A stretch of 60,996 nucleotides of DNA from Pseudomonas frederiksbergensis (lineage in GTDB: Bacteria > Pseudomonadota > Gammaproteobacteria > Pseudomonadales > Pseudomonadaceae): assembly GCF_003732705.1 (NCBI RefSeq), contig NZ_MOBR01000013.1:1-60996 (forward strand). Direction: 5' to 3'. Positions within the stretch are counted from its first letter, which is position 1, and every line of letters begins with the position of its first letter. A program made the translations under genes and the position numbers. Below are positions 27,589-37,990 of the stretch, piece by piece. The notes under the pieces are model-generated. The model ran no database searches. It had not been told where the DNA came from and saw only the letters and a program-made list of their open reading frames with translations.

Positions 27589-28281
27589 TCAAAAATAAGG
27601 TGTTGGGTCGCTGATTCCGGCTGCTGCGAAGCCTTCTGCACGCAAGCGGCAGCTATCGCATTTGCCGCACGCATAGCCTTTATCGTCGGCCTGATAGCAG
27701 GAAACAGTCAGCCCGTAATCGACACCCAGCTTCACGCCCGCCTGGACGATCTGCGCTTTGCTCAGATTCTGCAGCGGCGCCTGGATACGGAAGCCGTTGC
27801 CCTCGACACCGGCCTTGGTCGCCAGGTTGGCCATGCGCTCGAAGGACTCGATGAACTCTGGACGGCAATCCGGGTAGCCGGAGTAGTCCACCGCGTTCAC
27901 ACCGATAAAGATGTCACGTGCGCCGAGCACTTCAGCCCAGCCCAGGGCCAGTGACAGAAACACCGTATTGCGCGCTGGCACATAGGTCACCGGGATACCT
28001 TCACCCGCCTCTTCCGGAATATCGATGCTGCTGTCGGTCAGTGCCGAGCCGCCCATACCGTCCAGGTTCAGACCGATCACCTTGTGCTCGATTACACCCA
28101 AGTCGCGAGCGACACGGGCAGCGGCGTGCAATTCAGCGTGAGAGCGCTGACCGTAATCGAAGCTCATGGTGTAGCAGGCGTAGCCTTCAGCCCGGGCCAT
28201 GGCCACGACCGTTGCCGAGTCCAGACCGCCGGACAGCAGGATCACCGCACGTTTTTCGGTGGTGTTCAGTTGTTCAGTCAT
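27589..28281 (-). CDS. queC: 7-cyano-7-deazaguanine synthase QueC
   Basis: A 230-residue ATP-dependent enzyme turning carboxy-deazaguanine into preQ0 for queuosine. The N-terminal PP-loop is [14 protein letters not shown]. The zinc site is C-terminal, [20 protein letters not shown]. The start ATG at 28281 gives [13 protein letters not shown]; it lies one base after the queE stop (TGA-T-ATG), so the pair is translationally coupled. Longer upstream frames overlap queE and are rejected. Confidence 0.96.
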   Translation of the reverse strand: MTEQLNTTEKRAVILLSGGLDSATVVAMARAEGYACYTMSFDYGQRSHAELHAAARVARDLGVIEHKVIGLNLDGMGGSALTDSSIDIPEEAGEGIPVTYVPARNTVFLSLALGWAEVLGARDIFIGVNAVDYSGYPDCRPEFIESFERMANLATKAGVEGNGFRIQAPLQNLSKAQIVQAGVKLGVDYGLTVSCYQADDKGYACGKCDSCRLRAEGFAAAGISDPTPYF

Positions 28282-28282
28282 A

Positions 28283-28930
28283 TCAGCGCCCCGGCTCGTC
28301 ATTCCAAAGATATTTATGCAGCTGCAATTGCAGGCGCACTGGCAAATTGTCTGCCACCACCCAGTCAGCCAGATCCCGTGCATTGAGGTCATGGTGACTT
28401 GGCGAGAACAGGACTTCGCCGGCCCGTCGATCGAGACCGTACTGGATCAACTTGGACACAGCCCAGTCGTAGTCTTCCCGCGAGCAGATGACAAACTTCA
28501 CCTGGTCGTTGGGCGTCAGCAGTTCGATGTTCTCATAGCGGTTGCGGTGCGCTTCTTTCGACCCCGGAGTCTTCAGGTCGACGACGCGACTGACCCGGGA
28601 ATCTACCGCCGAGATGTCGAGCGCACCACTGGTTTCCAGTGACACTTCGTAACCGGCATCACACAACCGTTTGAGCAAAGGGATGGCATTGGGTTGCGCC
28701 AATGGCTCGCCGCCAGTGACACAAACATAGCGCGGACGGAAACCGGCCACTTGCTCGAGGATGTCGTCGAGGGGGCGAATGGTGCCGCCGGTGAACGCGT
28801 AAGCGCTGTCACAGTATTGGCAACGCAATGGGCAACCGGTCAGGCGCACAAAAACTGTGGGCAGCCCGGCAGTCCGCGTTTCACCCTGTAACGAGTAGAA
28901 AACTTCGGTGATTCTTAATGTGTCTTGCAT
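28283..28930 (-). CDS. queE: 7-carboxy-7-deazaguanine synthase QueE
   Basis: A 215-residue radical SAM enzyme of queuosine synthesis. The radical SAM cluster motif is CPLRCQYC in [38 protein letters not shown] binds SAM. The start ATG at 28930 ([17 protein letters not shown]) is preferred over a GTG three codons upstream. It is the upstream partner of queC. The neighbouring tol-pal operon ends in its own terminator, so queEC is a separate unit. Confidence 0.95.
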   Translation of the reverse strand: MQDTLRITEVFYSLQGETRTAGLPTVFVRLTGCPLRCQYCDSAYAFTGGTIRPLDDILEQVAGFRPRYVCVTGGEPLAQPNAIPLLKRLCDAGYEVSLETSGALDISAVDSRVSRVVDLKTPGSKEAHRNRYENIELLTPNDQVKFVICSREDYDWAVSKLIQYGLDRRAGEVLFSPSHHDLNARDLADWVVADNLPVRLQLQLHKYLWNDEPGR

Positions 28931-29047
28931 AGTCGCCACGGGCGTAACAGCTAAACAGGCTGTCCGCCTCCGTCAGGCTCTTCAAGGAACCCCGCCAACG
29001 CGCGAATCCCAAAAAGCGTGTTTCAGAAAAAGGGCGTGAATTCTAAC

Positions 29048-29078
29048 GAAAAAACCCGCGACAAGCGCGGGTTTCTTC
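29048..29078 (-). terminator. Terminator of the tol-pal operon
   Basis: Read on the minus strand: GAAACCCGCG, loop CTTGT, CGCGGGTTTTTT. It lies about 20 bp after the cpoB stop codon and ahead of queE. Confidence 0.88.
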
Positions 29079-29096
29079 AATTCGGATCAAGCAGCC

Positions 29097-29948
29097 TTAC
29101 ATGCGTTGCAGATCGCGTTGGGCCAGCTGAGCAGCGGAAGTGCCCGGATATTGGGACACGACCTGTTGCAGAATGCCTTTGACCTTGTCGGTATGACCCA
29201 GGCGGCGCTCTACATCAGCCAGCTTGTACAGCGAGTCAGGCACTTTGGCGTGCTTGGGGTACAGCTGCGAAACCTTGGCAAACGCCTGACCTGCACCTTG
29301 CAGATCACCTTTGGCCAAGTTGACTTCGCCCAACCAGTACTGGGCATTGCCCGCGTATTGGCTGTTCGGGTACTTGCGCAGGAAAGCGGCGAAAGCCTGG
29401 CTGGCCTTGTCGAAATCCTTGGCTTTGATCAGGTCGAAGGCTGCATCGTAATACAGTTTTTCCTTCGCCGGATCACCCGGTTCACTGCTGGCGGCCGGGG
29501 CTTGAGCGGCGGCCGCTCCTGCACCTGCACTGGCGCCTGCAGCGGCTGCTGCACCGGGGGCATTCAACGTGCCACCGGTGGAAGAATTATCAGGAGTCGC
29601 GGCTGGTGCAACGCCGGTTCCTATGCGCCGATCAAGATCCTGGTATCGCTCCAGGTTTTCTTGCTTCATGCGCGCTACATCATTTTGCAGAACTTCGATC
29701 ACACCTTGTTGGCGTGAGATCTGCTCCTGCATGGATTGCAGTTGGTTGAACAGCTCGCCCTGTGCCGAGACAGGGGCCGAAACCCCTCCCCCGGCATAGG
29801 CGCCGTTCGTACCGTAACCCGCAGGCGGATAACTGCTCCCGCTATTGTTATAACCGGAGTTGTCATCGACCACAGGAACCGCAGCCCACACCGCAAGCGG
29901 TGCGAGACTGAGAGCCAGAACAGTTACAGCACGACGGCACGTTCGCAT
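29097..29948 (-). CDS. cpoB: Cell division coordinator CpoB (YbgF)
   Basis: A 283-residue periplasmic protein that ties outer-membrane constriction (Tol-Pal) to peptidoglycan synthesis in E. coli. The signal peptide ends near LAVWAAVP. A coiled coil (about 65-105, LFNQLQSMQEQISRQQGVIEVLQNDV) is followed by an Ala-rich linker and three TPR units from about residue 160 (KLYYDAAFDLIKAKDFDKASQAFAAFLRKYPNSQ). The start is 6 bp after the pal stop. It is the last gene of the tol-pal operon. Confidence 0.95.
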   Translation of the reverse strand: MRTCRRAVTVLALSLAPLAVWAAVPVVDDNSGYNNSGSSYPPAGYGTNGAYAGGGVSAPVSAQGELFNQLQSMQEQISRQQGVIEVLQNDVARMKQENLERYQDLDRRIGTGVAPAATPDNSSTGGTLNAPGAAAAAGASAGAGAAAAQAPAASSEPGDPAKEKLYYDAAFDLIKAKDFDKASQAFAAFLRKYPNSQYAGNAQYWLGEVNLAKGDLQGAGQAFAKVSQLYPKHAKVPDSLYKLADVERRLGHTDKVKGILQQVVSQYPGTSAAQLAQRDLQRM

Positions 29949-29954
29949 GACGAA

Positions 29955-30452
29955 TTACTTACGCAGTTCGACGCGACGGTTTTGAGCCCAGGACTGCTCG
30001 TCGTTGCCGGTAGCAACTGGACGCTCTTCGCCGTAGGAAACCAGTTCCAGCTGAGCTGGGGAAACACCTTGCAGTACCAGGTAGCGCTGAACGGCTTTCG
30101 CACGACGCTCGCCCAGTGCCATGTTGTACTCACGAGTACCACGTTCGTCGGTGTTGCCTTCCAGAACAACGCGAGCGCCGTTTGCTTTCAGGTCTTTAGC
30201 GTGAACATCCAGAGCGCGCATGGCTTCTGGCTTCAGGTCCGAGCTATCGTATTCGAAGTAGAAAGTGGTGATTGCGCGCAGAGCAGCTTCTTCGCTCAGG
30301 GAGCCGTCAACTGCACCAGTGTTAGCGCCGTAACCAGCGTTTGGATCAACAGCGCCTTCACCGGCATTGTCGCCGCCTTTGGACGAGCAACCTACAGCTA
30401 CAGCCATGGCCAGAGCCAGCGCAGCAAATTTACCAAACTTCAGCATTTCCAT
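29955..30452 (-). CDS. pal: Peptidoglycan-associated lipoprotein Pal (OprL)
   Basis: A 165-residue outer-membrane lipoprotein. A short signal peptide ends in the lipobox AVGC (Cys22), and a Gly-rich linker leads to an OmpA-type peptidoglycan-binding domain ([49 protein letters not shown]). The start at 30452 is set by AGGAG 7 bases upstream; a second Met two codons later is less well placed. Pal binds TolB and peptidoglycan in the Tol-Pal complex. Confidence 0.98.
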   Translation of the reverse strand: MEMLKFGKFAALALAMAVAVGCSSKGGDNAGEGAVDPNAGYGANTGAVDGSLSEEAALRAITTFYFEYDSSDLKPEAMRALDVHAKDLKANGARVVLEGNTDERGTREYNMALGERRAKAVQRYLVLQGVSPAQLELVSYGEERPVATGNDEQSWAQNRRVELRK

Positions 30453-30504
30453 CGTGAAACTCCTAATGAACCCCAGTGTGTTAAGTAAAACGTGTAGCGC
30501 CGCG

Positions 30505-31806
30505 TCAGTTCAGGTAAGGGGACCAGGAAGGTTCTCTGACTTCGCCTTGTGCGGTAGGAAGCGGGAGCCTTACGCGTCCATTAATGGACACGAGCATCAA
30601 GACTCCCCGGCCCTGCTGGCGGGTGGCGTAGATTACCATGGTGCCGTTGGGCGCAACAGTAGGCGACTCGTCCAGAGTGCTATCAGTGAGGATTTTTACG
30701 CTTCCGCGCTGCAAATCCTGGGCCGCCACCTTGAAATTAGTGAAGCCATCCTGGCGGTGAATCATCACCAGGGTCTTTTCATCGGCCGAAAGTTTCGGGT
30801 TGGCGTTGTAGTTACCGATGAAAGTCACGCGTTCCGCACCGCCACCACCGACGCTGGTCTTGTAGATTTGTGGCTTGCCGCCACGGTCGGAGGTGAAGTA
30901 AATGGTCGAACCATCTTTACCCCAGAACGGTTCGGTGTTGATGCCGGGACCGTTGGTGACACGGGAGATCTGACGCGAACCCAGGTTCATCACGTAGATA
31001 TCCGGGTTGCCGTCTTTCGACAGCACGAACGCCAGGCGATTGCCATCCGGCGACCAGGCTGGCGCGCCATTCAGGCCTTCGAAGTTGGTGATCTGCTCAC
31101 GGCGACCGGTGTCGATGTTCTGCATGAAGATGCGCGGGCGTTTCTGCTCGAACGAAACATAAGCGATGCGCTTGCCATCCGGTGCGAAACGCGGCGACAG
31201 GATTGGCTCGCGCGATTGCAACAGGGTCACGGCACGGGCACCGTCATAGTCCGAACGTTGCAGCGTGTAGCGCGTGTTCTTCTCGGAGAAACGCTCGGCC
31301 GTCACGTACAGCAGGCGTGTCGAGAACGCACCTTTAATACCGGTGAGCTTTTCGAATGACTGATCAGCGATGTAGTGCGCCATGTCACGCAGTTGATCGA
31401 CGCTGCCCGACACGCTGCCGGTCAGCACTTGCTGCTCGGTGGCGACGTTGAACAGTGCGTACTGAACCTGCAGGCGACCGCCCGCCGGAACAATGCTACC
31501 GACCATGATGTACTGGGCGCTGATCGCCTTCCAGTCACGGAAAATGATTTCGCTGGCCTGGCTCGGCTGGCTGATCATTTGCTGCTTTGGAATCGGCGAG
31601 TAGTAGCCCGAGTTGCGCAAATCGTTACCAATGATTTCGGCCATGTCGTCCGGCAGGACAGTGCCGCCCTGGAAGCCGAACGGCACTACCGCAATCGGAG
31701 TAGCCCGATCACTGCCGCTGGTGACCAGAATGTTTTTTTCATCTGCTACCGCCATCCCTGCCAGGCAGCAGATAACGACAAGCATTCCTCGAAGAAGGTT
31801 TCTCAC
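30505..31806 (-). CDS. tolB: Tol-Pal system translocation protein TolB
   Basis: A 433-residue periplasmic beta-propeller. A signal peptide ([21 protein letters not shown]) leads to an N-terminal domain and then WD40-like repeats ([65 protein letters not shown]). The start is GTG, overlapping the tolA stop as GTGA. TolB shuttles between Pal and TolA. Confidence 0.97.
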   Translation of the reverse strand: MRNLLRGMLVVICCLAGMAVADEKNILVTSGSDRATPIAVVPFGFQGGTVLPDDMAEIIGNDLRNSGYYSPIPKQQMISQPSQASEIIFRDWKAISAQYIMVGSIVPAGGRLQVQYALFNVATEQQVLTGSVSGSVDQLRDMAHYIADQSFEKLTGIKGAFSTRLLYVTAERFSEKNTRYTLQRSDYDGARAVTLLQSREPILSPRFAPDGKRIAYVSFEQKRPRIFMQNIDTGRREQITNFEGLNGAPAWSPDGNRLAFVLSKDGNPDIYVMNLGSRQISRVTNGPGINTEPFWGKDGSTIYFTSDRGGKPQIYKTSVGGGGAERVTFIGNYNANPKLSADEKTLVMIHRQDGFTNFKVAAQDLQRGSVKILTDSTLDESPTVAPNGTMVIYATRQQGRGVLMLVSINGRVRLPLPTAQGEVREPSWSPYLN

Positions 31807-32882
31807 AAGGCTAGATCCTCAGGTGTGAATGTCATCTTGAATGAACGATACGGAGCGAAATCGCTCGGCTTCATTCCCTGCATTTCTGTCAAACGTCCAA
31901 TATTCTTGACCGCAGCCACGGCAGACGAGTCAAACGGACCATCGCCACTGGACTTGGAAACGCTGACCGAAGTCACCGTACCGTCCGGCAACATGCCGAT
32001 TTGCAACACGACCGTCATGCCTTTGCGTGCCGAAGGTGGACGAGCCCAGCCTTCCGCTGCACGAGCACGAATCAGGTCATCGAAACTGCCGGCGACTTCA
32101 TCGCCCTGCTCATCGGCCAACGCCTGCTGACGCTCCGGCTTATCGGAAAGCAAATCTGCCAAGGCCTGGGCCTTTTTGTCTTCGGTCGATTTACGTGCCG
32201 CATCCTGCGATTTCTTCTTCGCAGCATCGGCAGCAGCTTTCTTCTTCGCTTCGTCGGCGACTTTCTTCTTCGCCTCTTCAGCTTCAGCTTTCTTCTTGGC
32301 GTCGTCCGCGGCTTTCTTCTTCGCGTCTTCGACGATCTTTTTCTTCGCTTCTTCAGCGGCCGCTTTCTTGGCCTCTTCTTCAGCTGCCTTCTTGGCTTCT
32401 TCTTCAGATTTCTTCTTGGCTATATCAGCCAATTGTTTCTCTTCGGCCTTTTTGGCTTCGGCGGTCTTCTTGGCTTCGTCGGCTTTCTTGGCTTCATCAG
32501 CCTTTTTCGCTTCCTCAGACTTCTTGGACTCGTCGGCCTTCTTGGCTTCCTCGGCTTTTTGAGCCGCTTCTTCTTTCTTTTGTTCCGCAGCCTTTACCGC
32601 TTCCTGCTCGACCTTTTTCTGTTCCATCTGTTCGACTTCGGTCTGGCGCGCAGCAGACTTCACCGCTTCACCCGCAATCTTCTGATTGGTCTGGGTGGTC
32701 GCCCGACTTTTCGATTTCAGCTGGTACAAGGTCGCCTGGACAATCGGCTTGGCCGGCGGCAACTCAGGCGTCATGGCGAAACTGACGAACAGCATGCCGA
32801 AAACCAGCACGTGCAAGCCAATCGCCCAGACACTAGGCCAGAAGTAGCTTTCCGAGGCTGTTGGCTCTCGTTGTTGCTGCAT
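31803..32882 (-). CDS. tolA: Cell envelope integrity protein TolA
   Basis: A 359-residue protein with one N-terminal membrane anchor (about 15-37, [20 protein letters not shown]), a long Lys/Ala/Glu coiled-coil rod (about 75-250, built on [18 protein letters not shown] heptads), and a C-terminal TonB-like domain ([38 protein letters not shown]). It spans the periplasm to contact TolB and Pal, powered by TolQR. Its start overlaps the tolR stop by one base (TGATG) and its end overlaps tolB by four bases. The low-complexity rod is a site where slippage variants can be expected. Confidence 0.96.
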   Translation of the reverse strand: MQQQREPTASESYFWPSVWAIGLHVLVFGMLFVSFAMTPELPPAKPIVQATLYQLKSKSRATTQTNQKIAGEAVKSAARQTEVEQMEQKKVEQEAVKAAEQKKEEAAQKAEEAKKADESKKSEEAKKADEAKKADEAKKTAEAKKAEEKQLADIAKKKSEEEAKKAAEEEAKKAAAEEAKKKIVEDAKKKAADDAKKKAEAEEAKKKVADEAKKKAAADAAKKKSQDAARKSTEDKKAQALADLLSDKPERQQALADEQGDEVAGSFDDLIRARAAEGWARPPSARKGMTVVLQIGMLPDGTVTSVSVSKSSGDGPFDSSAVAAVKNIGRLTEMQGMKPSDFAPYRSFKMTFTPEDLAL

Positions 32883-33343
32883 CAGGGCGCCTCGGTAATC
32901 AAGCCAACATTACCGACTCCGGCCTTCTGCAACCCGCCCATGGCGCCCATGACCGAACCATAGTCGACGGTCTTGTCGCCACGAATGAAGACTTGGGTGT
33001 GCTTGCCGTTTTCGTTACCGGCGCTGATGATTTTGGTCACGGCGCTGGTCATCTGCGGCAAGGTCATGGCCTTGTCTTGCTGCTTGTCGGTGTCGACTTC
33101 GCTGCCAAGGTTCCAGTAGTAGGTCTTGTCAGACTTGATCGAAATGGTCAGGACCTGGGTGTTGTTGTCCTGCGGCAAGGCTTCGCTGGAAACCTTGGGC
33201 AGATCAACTTTCACGCCCTGATTGAGCATCGGCGCGGTCACCATGAAGATGACCAGCAGTACCAGCATCACGTCGATGTAAGGCACTACGTTCATCTCGG
33301 CGACCGGCTTGCGCTTTTTGCGAGCTCGAGCGATTAAAGCCAT
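32882..33343 (-). CDS. tolR: TolR, ExbD-type energy transducer
   Basis: A 153-residue inner-membrane protein. Its single helix VVPYIDVMLVLLVIFMVTAPML (about 18-40) holds the essential proton-pathway Asp25 in EMNVVPYIDVM. The periplasmic domain (45-150) follows. With TolQ it converts proton motive force into TolA movement. ATG at 33343, 14 bp after tolQ. Confidence 0.97.
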   Translation of the reverse strand: MALIARARKKRKPVAEMNVVPYIDVMLVLLVIFMVTAPMLNQGVKVDLPKVSSEALPQDNNTQVLTISIKSDKTYYWNLGSEVDTDKQQDKAMTLPQMTSAVTKIISAGNENGKHTQVFIRGDKTVDYGSVMGAMGGLQKAGVGNVGLITEAP

Positions 33344-33357
33344 TGGAAATTACCTGC

Positions 33358-34053
33358 TTATTCTTCGCTGGTGTGCACTTTGCGGTGCAGGATCGCCTGG
33401 AATTCGTCGGCGAAGGTGTAGTAACGGCTCAGCAGGGTTTCGCTGCGGGCAGCAAAACGGTTGTAAGCGATAACGGCCGGGATGGCTGCGAACAGGCCGA
33501 TGGCGGTGGCCACCAGTGCTTCGGCGATGCCCGGGGCCACGGTGGCCAGGGTCGCTTGCTGGGCAGTTGCCAGGCCACGGAAGGAGTTCATGATGCCCCA
33601 GACTGTACCAAACAGACCGATGTACGGGCTGACGGAACCGACAGTGGCGAGGAACGGCAAGCTCTGCTCGAGCTTTTCTTCTTCGCGGGAAATGGCCACG
33701 CGCATGGCACGGGCCACGCCTTCCATGACCGCTTCCGGGTCAACGCCTGGCTGCTGGCGCAGACGGGAGAATTCCTTGAAGCCGGCACGGAAGATCTGCT
33801 CGACGCCCGAATCCGGGTCAGGGTTGCTGCCGGCCTGACGGTAGAGTTTGGACAGGTCGATACCCGACCAGAAGCGCTCTTCAAAGCTCTCCAGGGCACG
33901 TCGACCGGCGCGCAGCAAGTTGCTGCGCTGAAAGATCATGATCCATGAGGTCACCGATGCGGCTACCAGAATCAGCATTACCAACTGCACCACGACGCTG
34001 GCATTGCTGACCAGGCTCCACATGGAGGAATGGTCGACGACGTTAGCTTCCAC
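33358..34053 (-). CDS. tolQ: TolQ, ExbB/MotA-type proton channel
   Basis: A 231-residue inner-membrane protein with three helices: about 15-38, 135-158 and 168-192. The conserved segment [20 protein letters not shown] and the [24 protein letters not shown] channel helix are intact. The start is GTG at 34053, set by AGGAG 7 bases upstream, inside the ybgC end (11-base overlap). Confidence 0.97.
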   Translation of the reverse strand: MEANVVDHSSMWSLVSNASVVVQLVMLILVAASVTSWIMIFQRSNLLRAGRRALESFEERFWSGIDLSKLYRQAGSNPDPDSGVEQIFRAGFKEFSRLRQQPGVDPEAVMEGVARAMRVAISREEEKLEQSLPFLATVGSVSPYIGLFGTVWGIMNSFRGLATAQQATLATVAPGIAEALVATAIGLFAAIPAVIAYNRFAARSETLLSRYYTFADEFQAILHRKVHTSEE

Positions 34054-34510
34054 GCTTTATCTCCTGCTTTGAGTGTGTACCCGCGCCGCTCACGTCGGCA
34101 AAGGCCGCACGTAGAGCTTCGGGAATGGCCCGGGGTTTCAAACTGTTAGTGCGCACACAGGCCACCAAAAACTGCCCTTCACAGAGCAGCGCATTATCCG
34201 TAGCCCGCCTGACCTGCTGTTTAAAGCGCAGGCTGACACGGTTCAATTCGATTACTTCAGCGCTTACCAGCAGTTCGTCGTCCAGTCGCGCCGGCGCGTG
34301 GTATCGCGCTTCGCTGGAATGCACGACGAACAACAGGTCCTCCCCTGCCAGCTGGGATTGGGCAAAGCCCAGTTCCCGGAGCCGCTCGGTTCGAGCCCGT
34401 TCCATAAACTTGAGGTAATTAACGTAATACACGATGCCGCCCGCATCGGTGTCCTCGTAATAAACGCGACAACGATGTGCGAAAGGCTCAAGCCCGTTTT
34501 GCGCGCGCAT
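34043..34510 (-). CDS. ybgC: Tol-Pal-associated acyl-CoA thioesterase YbgC
   Basis: A 155-residue hotdog-fold thioesterase. The catalytic Asp lies in [24 protein letters not shown], the 4HBT family signature. YbgC enzymes act on acyl-CoA or acyl-ACP and may link lipid metabolism to the Tol-Pal complex. First gene of the operon ybgC-tolQRAB-pal-cpoB. The GAGGAG site lies rather far (13 bases) from the ATG at 34510, so the start is slightly uncertain. Confidence 0.94.
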   Translation of the reverse strand: MRAQNGLEPFAHRCRVYYEDTDAGGIVYYVNYLKFMERARTERLRELGFAQSQLAGEDLLFVVHSSEARYHAPARLDDELLVSAEVIELNRVSLRFKQQVRRATDNALLCEGQFLVACVRTNSLKPRAIPEALRAAFADVSGAGTHSKQEIKRGS

Positions 34511-34648
34511 ACTCTAGTGCTTACTCCTCAGGTTGCCAATCCGGCGAGGCAACTGTTTTTCATTGTTCTGCGGCTTTCTAGTGAAAGATTCGTCATGTGA
34601 GCCCCTAGGACCACACAAACGCTCAATCGATCAGCCCCCAAACGTTAA

Positions 34649-35710
34649 TTAATCGTCTACTGCATCGAGAAACTCGTCTACCACAGGCATATCGCCCAAT
34701 CGTGACGGAATGTTTAAACCGAAATGCAGGTACGCATGCCGGGTCACTACCCTCCCCCGCGGTGTTCGCATGATGTAGCCCTGCTGGATGAGGTAGGGCT
34801 CCAGCACGTCCTCAATGGTGTGGCGTTCTTCGCTGATGGCCGCCGCAAGGCTGTCTACGCCTACCGGGCCACCGTCGAACTTCTCGATCATGGTCAACAA
34901 CAGACGCCGGTCCTGGTGATCGAAGCCACGCTCGTCGACATCCAGCAGATTCAAGGCCAGGTCGGCGATCGGTTTGGTGATGTGGCCCTTGGCACGCACT
35001 TCGGCGAAATCCCGCACCCGGCGCAGCAGACGGTTGGCGATCCGCGGGGTGCCACGGGCGCGGCGAGCGATTTCGAAGGCGCCCTCCGGGTCCAGCGGCA
35101 AGCCGAGAATGCTCGCAGAACGGCTGACAATCGTCGCCAGGTCAGCGGTGCTGTAGAACTCCAGGCGCTGGACAATCCCGAAACGGTCGCGCAACGGGTT
35201 GGTCAGCATACCGGCCCGGGTGGTGGCGCCGACCAGGGTGAACGGCGGCAGATCCAGCTTGATCGAACGCGCGGCAGGCCCTTCGCCGATCATGATGTCG
35301 AGCTGGAAATCTTCCATGGCCGGGTACAGCACTTCTTCGACAATCGGCGACAGCCGATGGATTTCGTCGATGAACAGCACGTCATGGGGCTCAAGATTGG
35401 TCAGCAGCGCCGCCAGATCACCCGGACGCTCAAGGACCGGGCCCGAGGTGCTTTTGATCGATACGCCCATTTCCTGGGCGATGATATTGGCGAGCGTGGT
35501 TTTACCCAGGCCCGGCGGACCGAAGATCAGCGTGTGGTCCAGGGATTCGCTGCGGCCACGGGCGGCCTGGATGAACAACTCCATTTGCTCGCGAACGGTC
35601 GGCTGGCCAATGTACTCGGCCAAACTGAGGGGACGAATCGCCCGGTCCTGGACTTCCTCGCGGTCGCGGGGGCCAGGCGTGGCGGCAATCAGACGATCAG
35701 CTTCAATCAC
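34649..35710 (-). CDS. ruvB: Holliday junction branch migration ATPase RuvB
   Basis: A 353-residue AAA+ motor. Walker A is GPPGLGKT, Walker B is [10 protein letters not shown], sensor 1 is LVGATTRAG, and a winged-helix C-terminus contains [21 protein letters not shown]. The start is GTG at 35710, immediately after the ruvA stop (TAAGTG), so the two are coupled. The C-terminus is slightly longer than in E. coli. Confidence 0.97.
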   Translation of the reverse strand: MIEADRLIAATPGPRDREEVQDRAIRPLSLAEYIGQPTVREQMELFIQAARGRSESLDHTLIFGPPGLGKTTLANIIAQEMGVSIKSTSGPVLERPGDLAALLTNLEPHDVLFIDEIHRLSPIVEEVLYPAMEDFQLDIMIGEGPAARSIKLDLPPFTLVGATTRAGMLTNPLRDRFGIVQRLEFYSTADLATIVSRSASILGLPLDPEGAFEIARRARGTPRIANRLLRRVRDFAEVRAKGHITKPIADLALNLLDVDERGFDHQDRRLLLTMIEKFDGGPVGVDSLAAAISEERHTIEDVLEPYLIQQGYIMRTPRGRVVTRHAYLHFGLNIPSRLGDMPVVDEFLDAVDD

Positions 35711-36328
35711 TTAAATCATTCCCTTCAGGGCACGGCGAATCAGGTCTTCACTGCTCAAGCCTTTCTCCTTGATCGAGGTAATCGCCTTGCTGGCTTCCTG
35801 CGGCTTGTAGCCCAGGGAGACCAGCGCGCTGATCGCATCACTCTCGGCGGTGACCGCCGGGGCTGGCGCTTCCGGGCCACCAGGCTGGTTGGGCACCAGA
35901 GCGAACATCGCCGGCACGGTTTCCCAGGCCTTGAAGCGGTCCTTGAGTTCCACCAGCAGGCGCTCGGCAGTCTTCTTGCCCACGCCCGGCACCTTGGTCA
36001 GCGCCGAGGTGTCCTGAGACTGCACGCAACGCACCAGCTCATCGACTTCCAGGCTCGACATCAAGGCCAGGGCCAATTTCGGCCCTACACCATTGAGACG
36101 GATCAACTCGCGAAAAAAGTCTCGCTCACGCTTGCTGTAGAAGCCATAGAGTAACTGCGCGTCTTCGCGTACGACTAAATGGGTGTGCAAGGTCAGCGGT
36201 TCACCGACCGACGGCAAGCGATACAGCGTGGTCATGGGGACTTCCAGCTCATACCCCAGGCCGTTTACATCCAGAATCAGGTGCGGCGGCTGTTTCTCAG
36301 CCAGGGTGCCGCGCAAGCGTCCAATCAC
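35711..36328 (-). CDS. ruvA: Holliday junction DNA-binding protein RuvA
   Basis: A 205-residue protein. The start is a GTG at 36328 giving [21 protein letters not shown], the invariant RuvA opening; AAGGA lies 8 bases upstream. An OB fold (1-65) is followed by tandem helix-hairpin-helix motifs ([38 protein letters not shown]) and the RuvB-binding domain III (about 155-205). It tetramerises on four-way junctions and loads RuvB. Confidence 0.96.
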   Translation of the reverse strand: MIGRLRGTLAEKQPPHLILDVNGLGYELEVPMTTLYRLPSVGEPLTLHTHLVVREDAQLLYGFYSKRERDFFRELIRLNGVGPKLALALMSSLEVDELVRCVQSQDTSALTKVPGVGKKTAERLLVELKDRFKAWETVPAMFALVPNQPGGPEAPAPAVTAESDAISALVSLGYKPQEASKAITSIKEKGLSSEDLIRRALKGMI

Positions 36329-36380
36329 GTTTCGAATCCTTGAGCGTTGGCCAGCCCGAGGCCAGCGACTGACAGAGCAA

Positions 36381-36413
36381 GGGTTTTGCGCCGACAACAC
36401 AGGCGCAAAACCC
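36381..36413. repeat. Perfect 12-bp inverted repeat between ruvC and ruvA
   Basis: GGGTTTTGCGCC and GGCGCAAAACCC around the 9-base loop GACAACACA. It lies 30 bp after the ruvC stop codon and 52 bp before ruvA (minus strand). No T-run follows on the minus strand, but the stem could act as a weak terminator or RNA stabiliser. Confidence 0.65.
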
Positions 36414-36442
36414 TCATCCCGTAAAAATGATTGCTGATGCTA

Positions 36443-36967
36443 TCAGAGACGCAGGCGCCCGCCACGACTGCGTGCCGTCCCCAGGCCATGAGGCAACAGG
36501 CTGGAACGGGTGTGAGCATGACAAATCGCAATGGCCAGGGCATCCGAGGCGTCGATTTGCGGCTTGCTGGTCAATTTGAGCATATGCATGACCATCATTT
36601 GTACCTGCTCTTTATTCGCCGCGCCGGTGCCGGTCACTGCCTGCTTGACCTGGGTCGCGGTGTATTCGGCGATTTCAAGGCTTTCTTCGGCGCCGGCGAC
36701 GATGGCTGCACCGCGTGCCTGGCCCAGTTTCAGCGCAGAGTCGGCGTTGCGGGCCATGAAGACTTTTTCGATGCCCATGGTCGTCGGGCCGTAGGTCTGG
36801 ATCACTTCACGCACGCCGCGATAGACAATTTGCAGACGTTCATGCAACTCGCCGGAGCCGGTGCGGATGCAGCCCGAGGCCACGTAGACGCAGCCACGCC
36901 CGGTATCGCGTACCACGCCATAACCGGTGATGCGCGAACCGGGGTCGATACCAAGGATTAAAGTCAT
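36443..36967 (-). CDS. ruvC: Crossover junction endodeoxyribonuclease RuvC
   Basis: A 174-residue RNase H-fold resolvase that cuts Holliday junctions in the RuvABC pathway. The first catalytic Asp is Asp7 in [15 protein letters not shown]; a Glu in [25 protein letters not shown] and the late Asp in [15 protein letters not shown] complete the metal site. ATG start at 36967. Order ruvC-ruvA-ruvB is normal. Confidence 0.97.
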   Translation of the reverse strand: MTLILGIDPGSRITGYGVVRDTGRGCVYVASGCIRTGSGELHERLQIVYRGVREVIQTYGPTTMGIEKVFMARNADSALKLGQARGAAIVAGAEESLEIAEYTATQVKQAVTGTGAANKEQVQMMVMHMLKLTSKPQIDASDALAIAICHAHTRSSLLPHGLGTARSRGGRLRL

Positions 36968-37016
36968 AACGCCTGCGGGTTAAGTAAAAGCAAGATATCC
37001 AATACACCAAATAAAA

Positions 37017-37106
37017 TGTGGGAGCGAGCCTGCTCGCGAAAGCGGTTTCATATTCAGCAACGATGTTGCCTGAAAATCCGCATTCGCGAGCAGGCTCGCT
37101 CCCACA
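37017..37106. repeat. REP doublet (REPIN), family A
   Basis: TGTGGGAGCGAGCCTGCTCG and its inverse CGAGCAGGCTCGCTCCCACA, with GCGGTTTCATATTCAG...CTGAAAATCCGC between. It lies between ruvC and yebC. Confidence 0.9.
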
Positions 37107-37123
37107 TTGAATCCTGATCGCCC

Positions 37124-37870
37124 TTAGCTGAGCTGTGCAGCAACCGACTCCGGAATGTCCGCGTTGGAGTAGACGTTCTGCACGTCATCCAGGTCTTCCA
37201 GCATGTCGATCAGCTTGAGCACCTTCTCGGCGCCGTCCAGGTCCAGTTCGGCACTGGTCGTCGGCAGCATCACGATTTCGGCGTCATCGCCTTTGAAACC
37301 GGCGGTTTCCAGGGCGTTACGCACCGAGTAAAAACCGGCGAACGAAGTGAACACGTCAATCGAGCCGTCTTCGTGGGTGACCACGTCATCGGCATCGGCT
37401 TCCATCGCCGCTTCCATCAGCGCATCTTCATCGACGCCCGGCGCGAAGGAAATCTGCCCCTTGCGTTCGAACAGATAGGCCACCGAACCATCAGTGCCCA
37501 GGTTGCCGCCGCACTTGCTGAACGCATGGCGAACCGCGGCTGCGGTGCGGTTACGGTTGTCGGTCATGCACTCGACCATCACCGCCACACCGCCCGGGCC
37601 GTAGCCTTCATAGCTGAGCTCGACCATGTCGTCGGTATCGGCAGCGCCAGCACCGCGGGCGACTGCGCGATCAATGATGTCGCGGCTCATGTTCGCACCA
37701 AGGGCCTTGTCCAGCGCCAGGCGCAGTCGCGGGTTGGAACCTGGATCACCGCCGCCTTGACGGGCCGCAACAGTCAGCTCACGAATCCACTTGGTGAAAA
37801 TCTTGCCCTTCTTGGCATCCTGACGTTCTTTGCGGTGCTTGATGTTCGCCCACTTGGAATGACCCGCCAT
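37124..37870 (-). CDS. yebC: YebC/PmpR family DNA-binding regulator
   Basis: A 248-residue protein starting [22 protein letters not shown], the family signature; the frame continues upstream but the ATG at 37870 is right. Three-domain alpha/beta fold with [17 protein letters not shown] and [21 protein letters not shown]. In P. aeruginosa the homolog PmpR represses pqsR. YebC-type paralogs have also been linked to relief of ribosome stalling, so the exact role here is open. It follows aspS in the same direction, with a terminator between. Confidence 0.95.
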   Translation of the reverse strand: MAGHSKWANIKHRKERQDAKKGKIFTKWIRELTVAARQGGGDPGSNPRLRLALDKALGANMSRDIIDRAVARGAGAADTDDMVELSYEGYGPGGVAVMVECMTDNRNRTAAAVRHAFSKCGGNLGTDGSVAYLFERKGQISFAPGVDEDALMEAAMEADADDVVTHEDGSIDVFTSFAGFYSVRNALETAGFKGDDAEIVMLPTTSAELDLDGAEKVLKLIDMLEDLDDVQNVYSNADIPESVAAQLS

Positions 37871-37948
37871 ATCTCGCTCCGAATTCTCTTTGAAACATTG
37901 CCCGCTGCGCATTGAGCGCCAGCCAGCAACAAAAAAATCTCGACCTGT

Positions 37949-37979
37949 AAAAAAGGCGCATCCCATAAGGATGCGCCTT
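37949..37979 (-). terminator. Terminator of aspS
   Basis: On the minus strand: AAGGCGCATCC, loop TTATG, GGATGCGCCTTTTT. It begins 12 bp after the aspS stop, so yebC needs its own promoter. Confidence 0.9.
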
Positions 37980-37990
37980 CAGGGTCAGTC

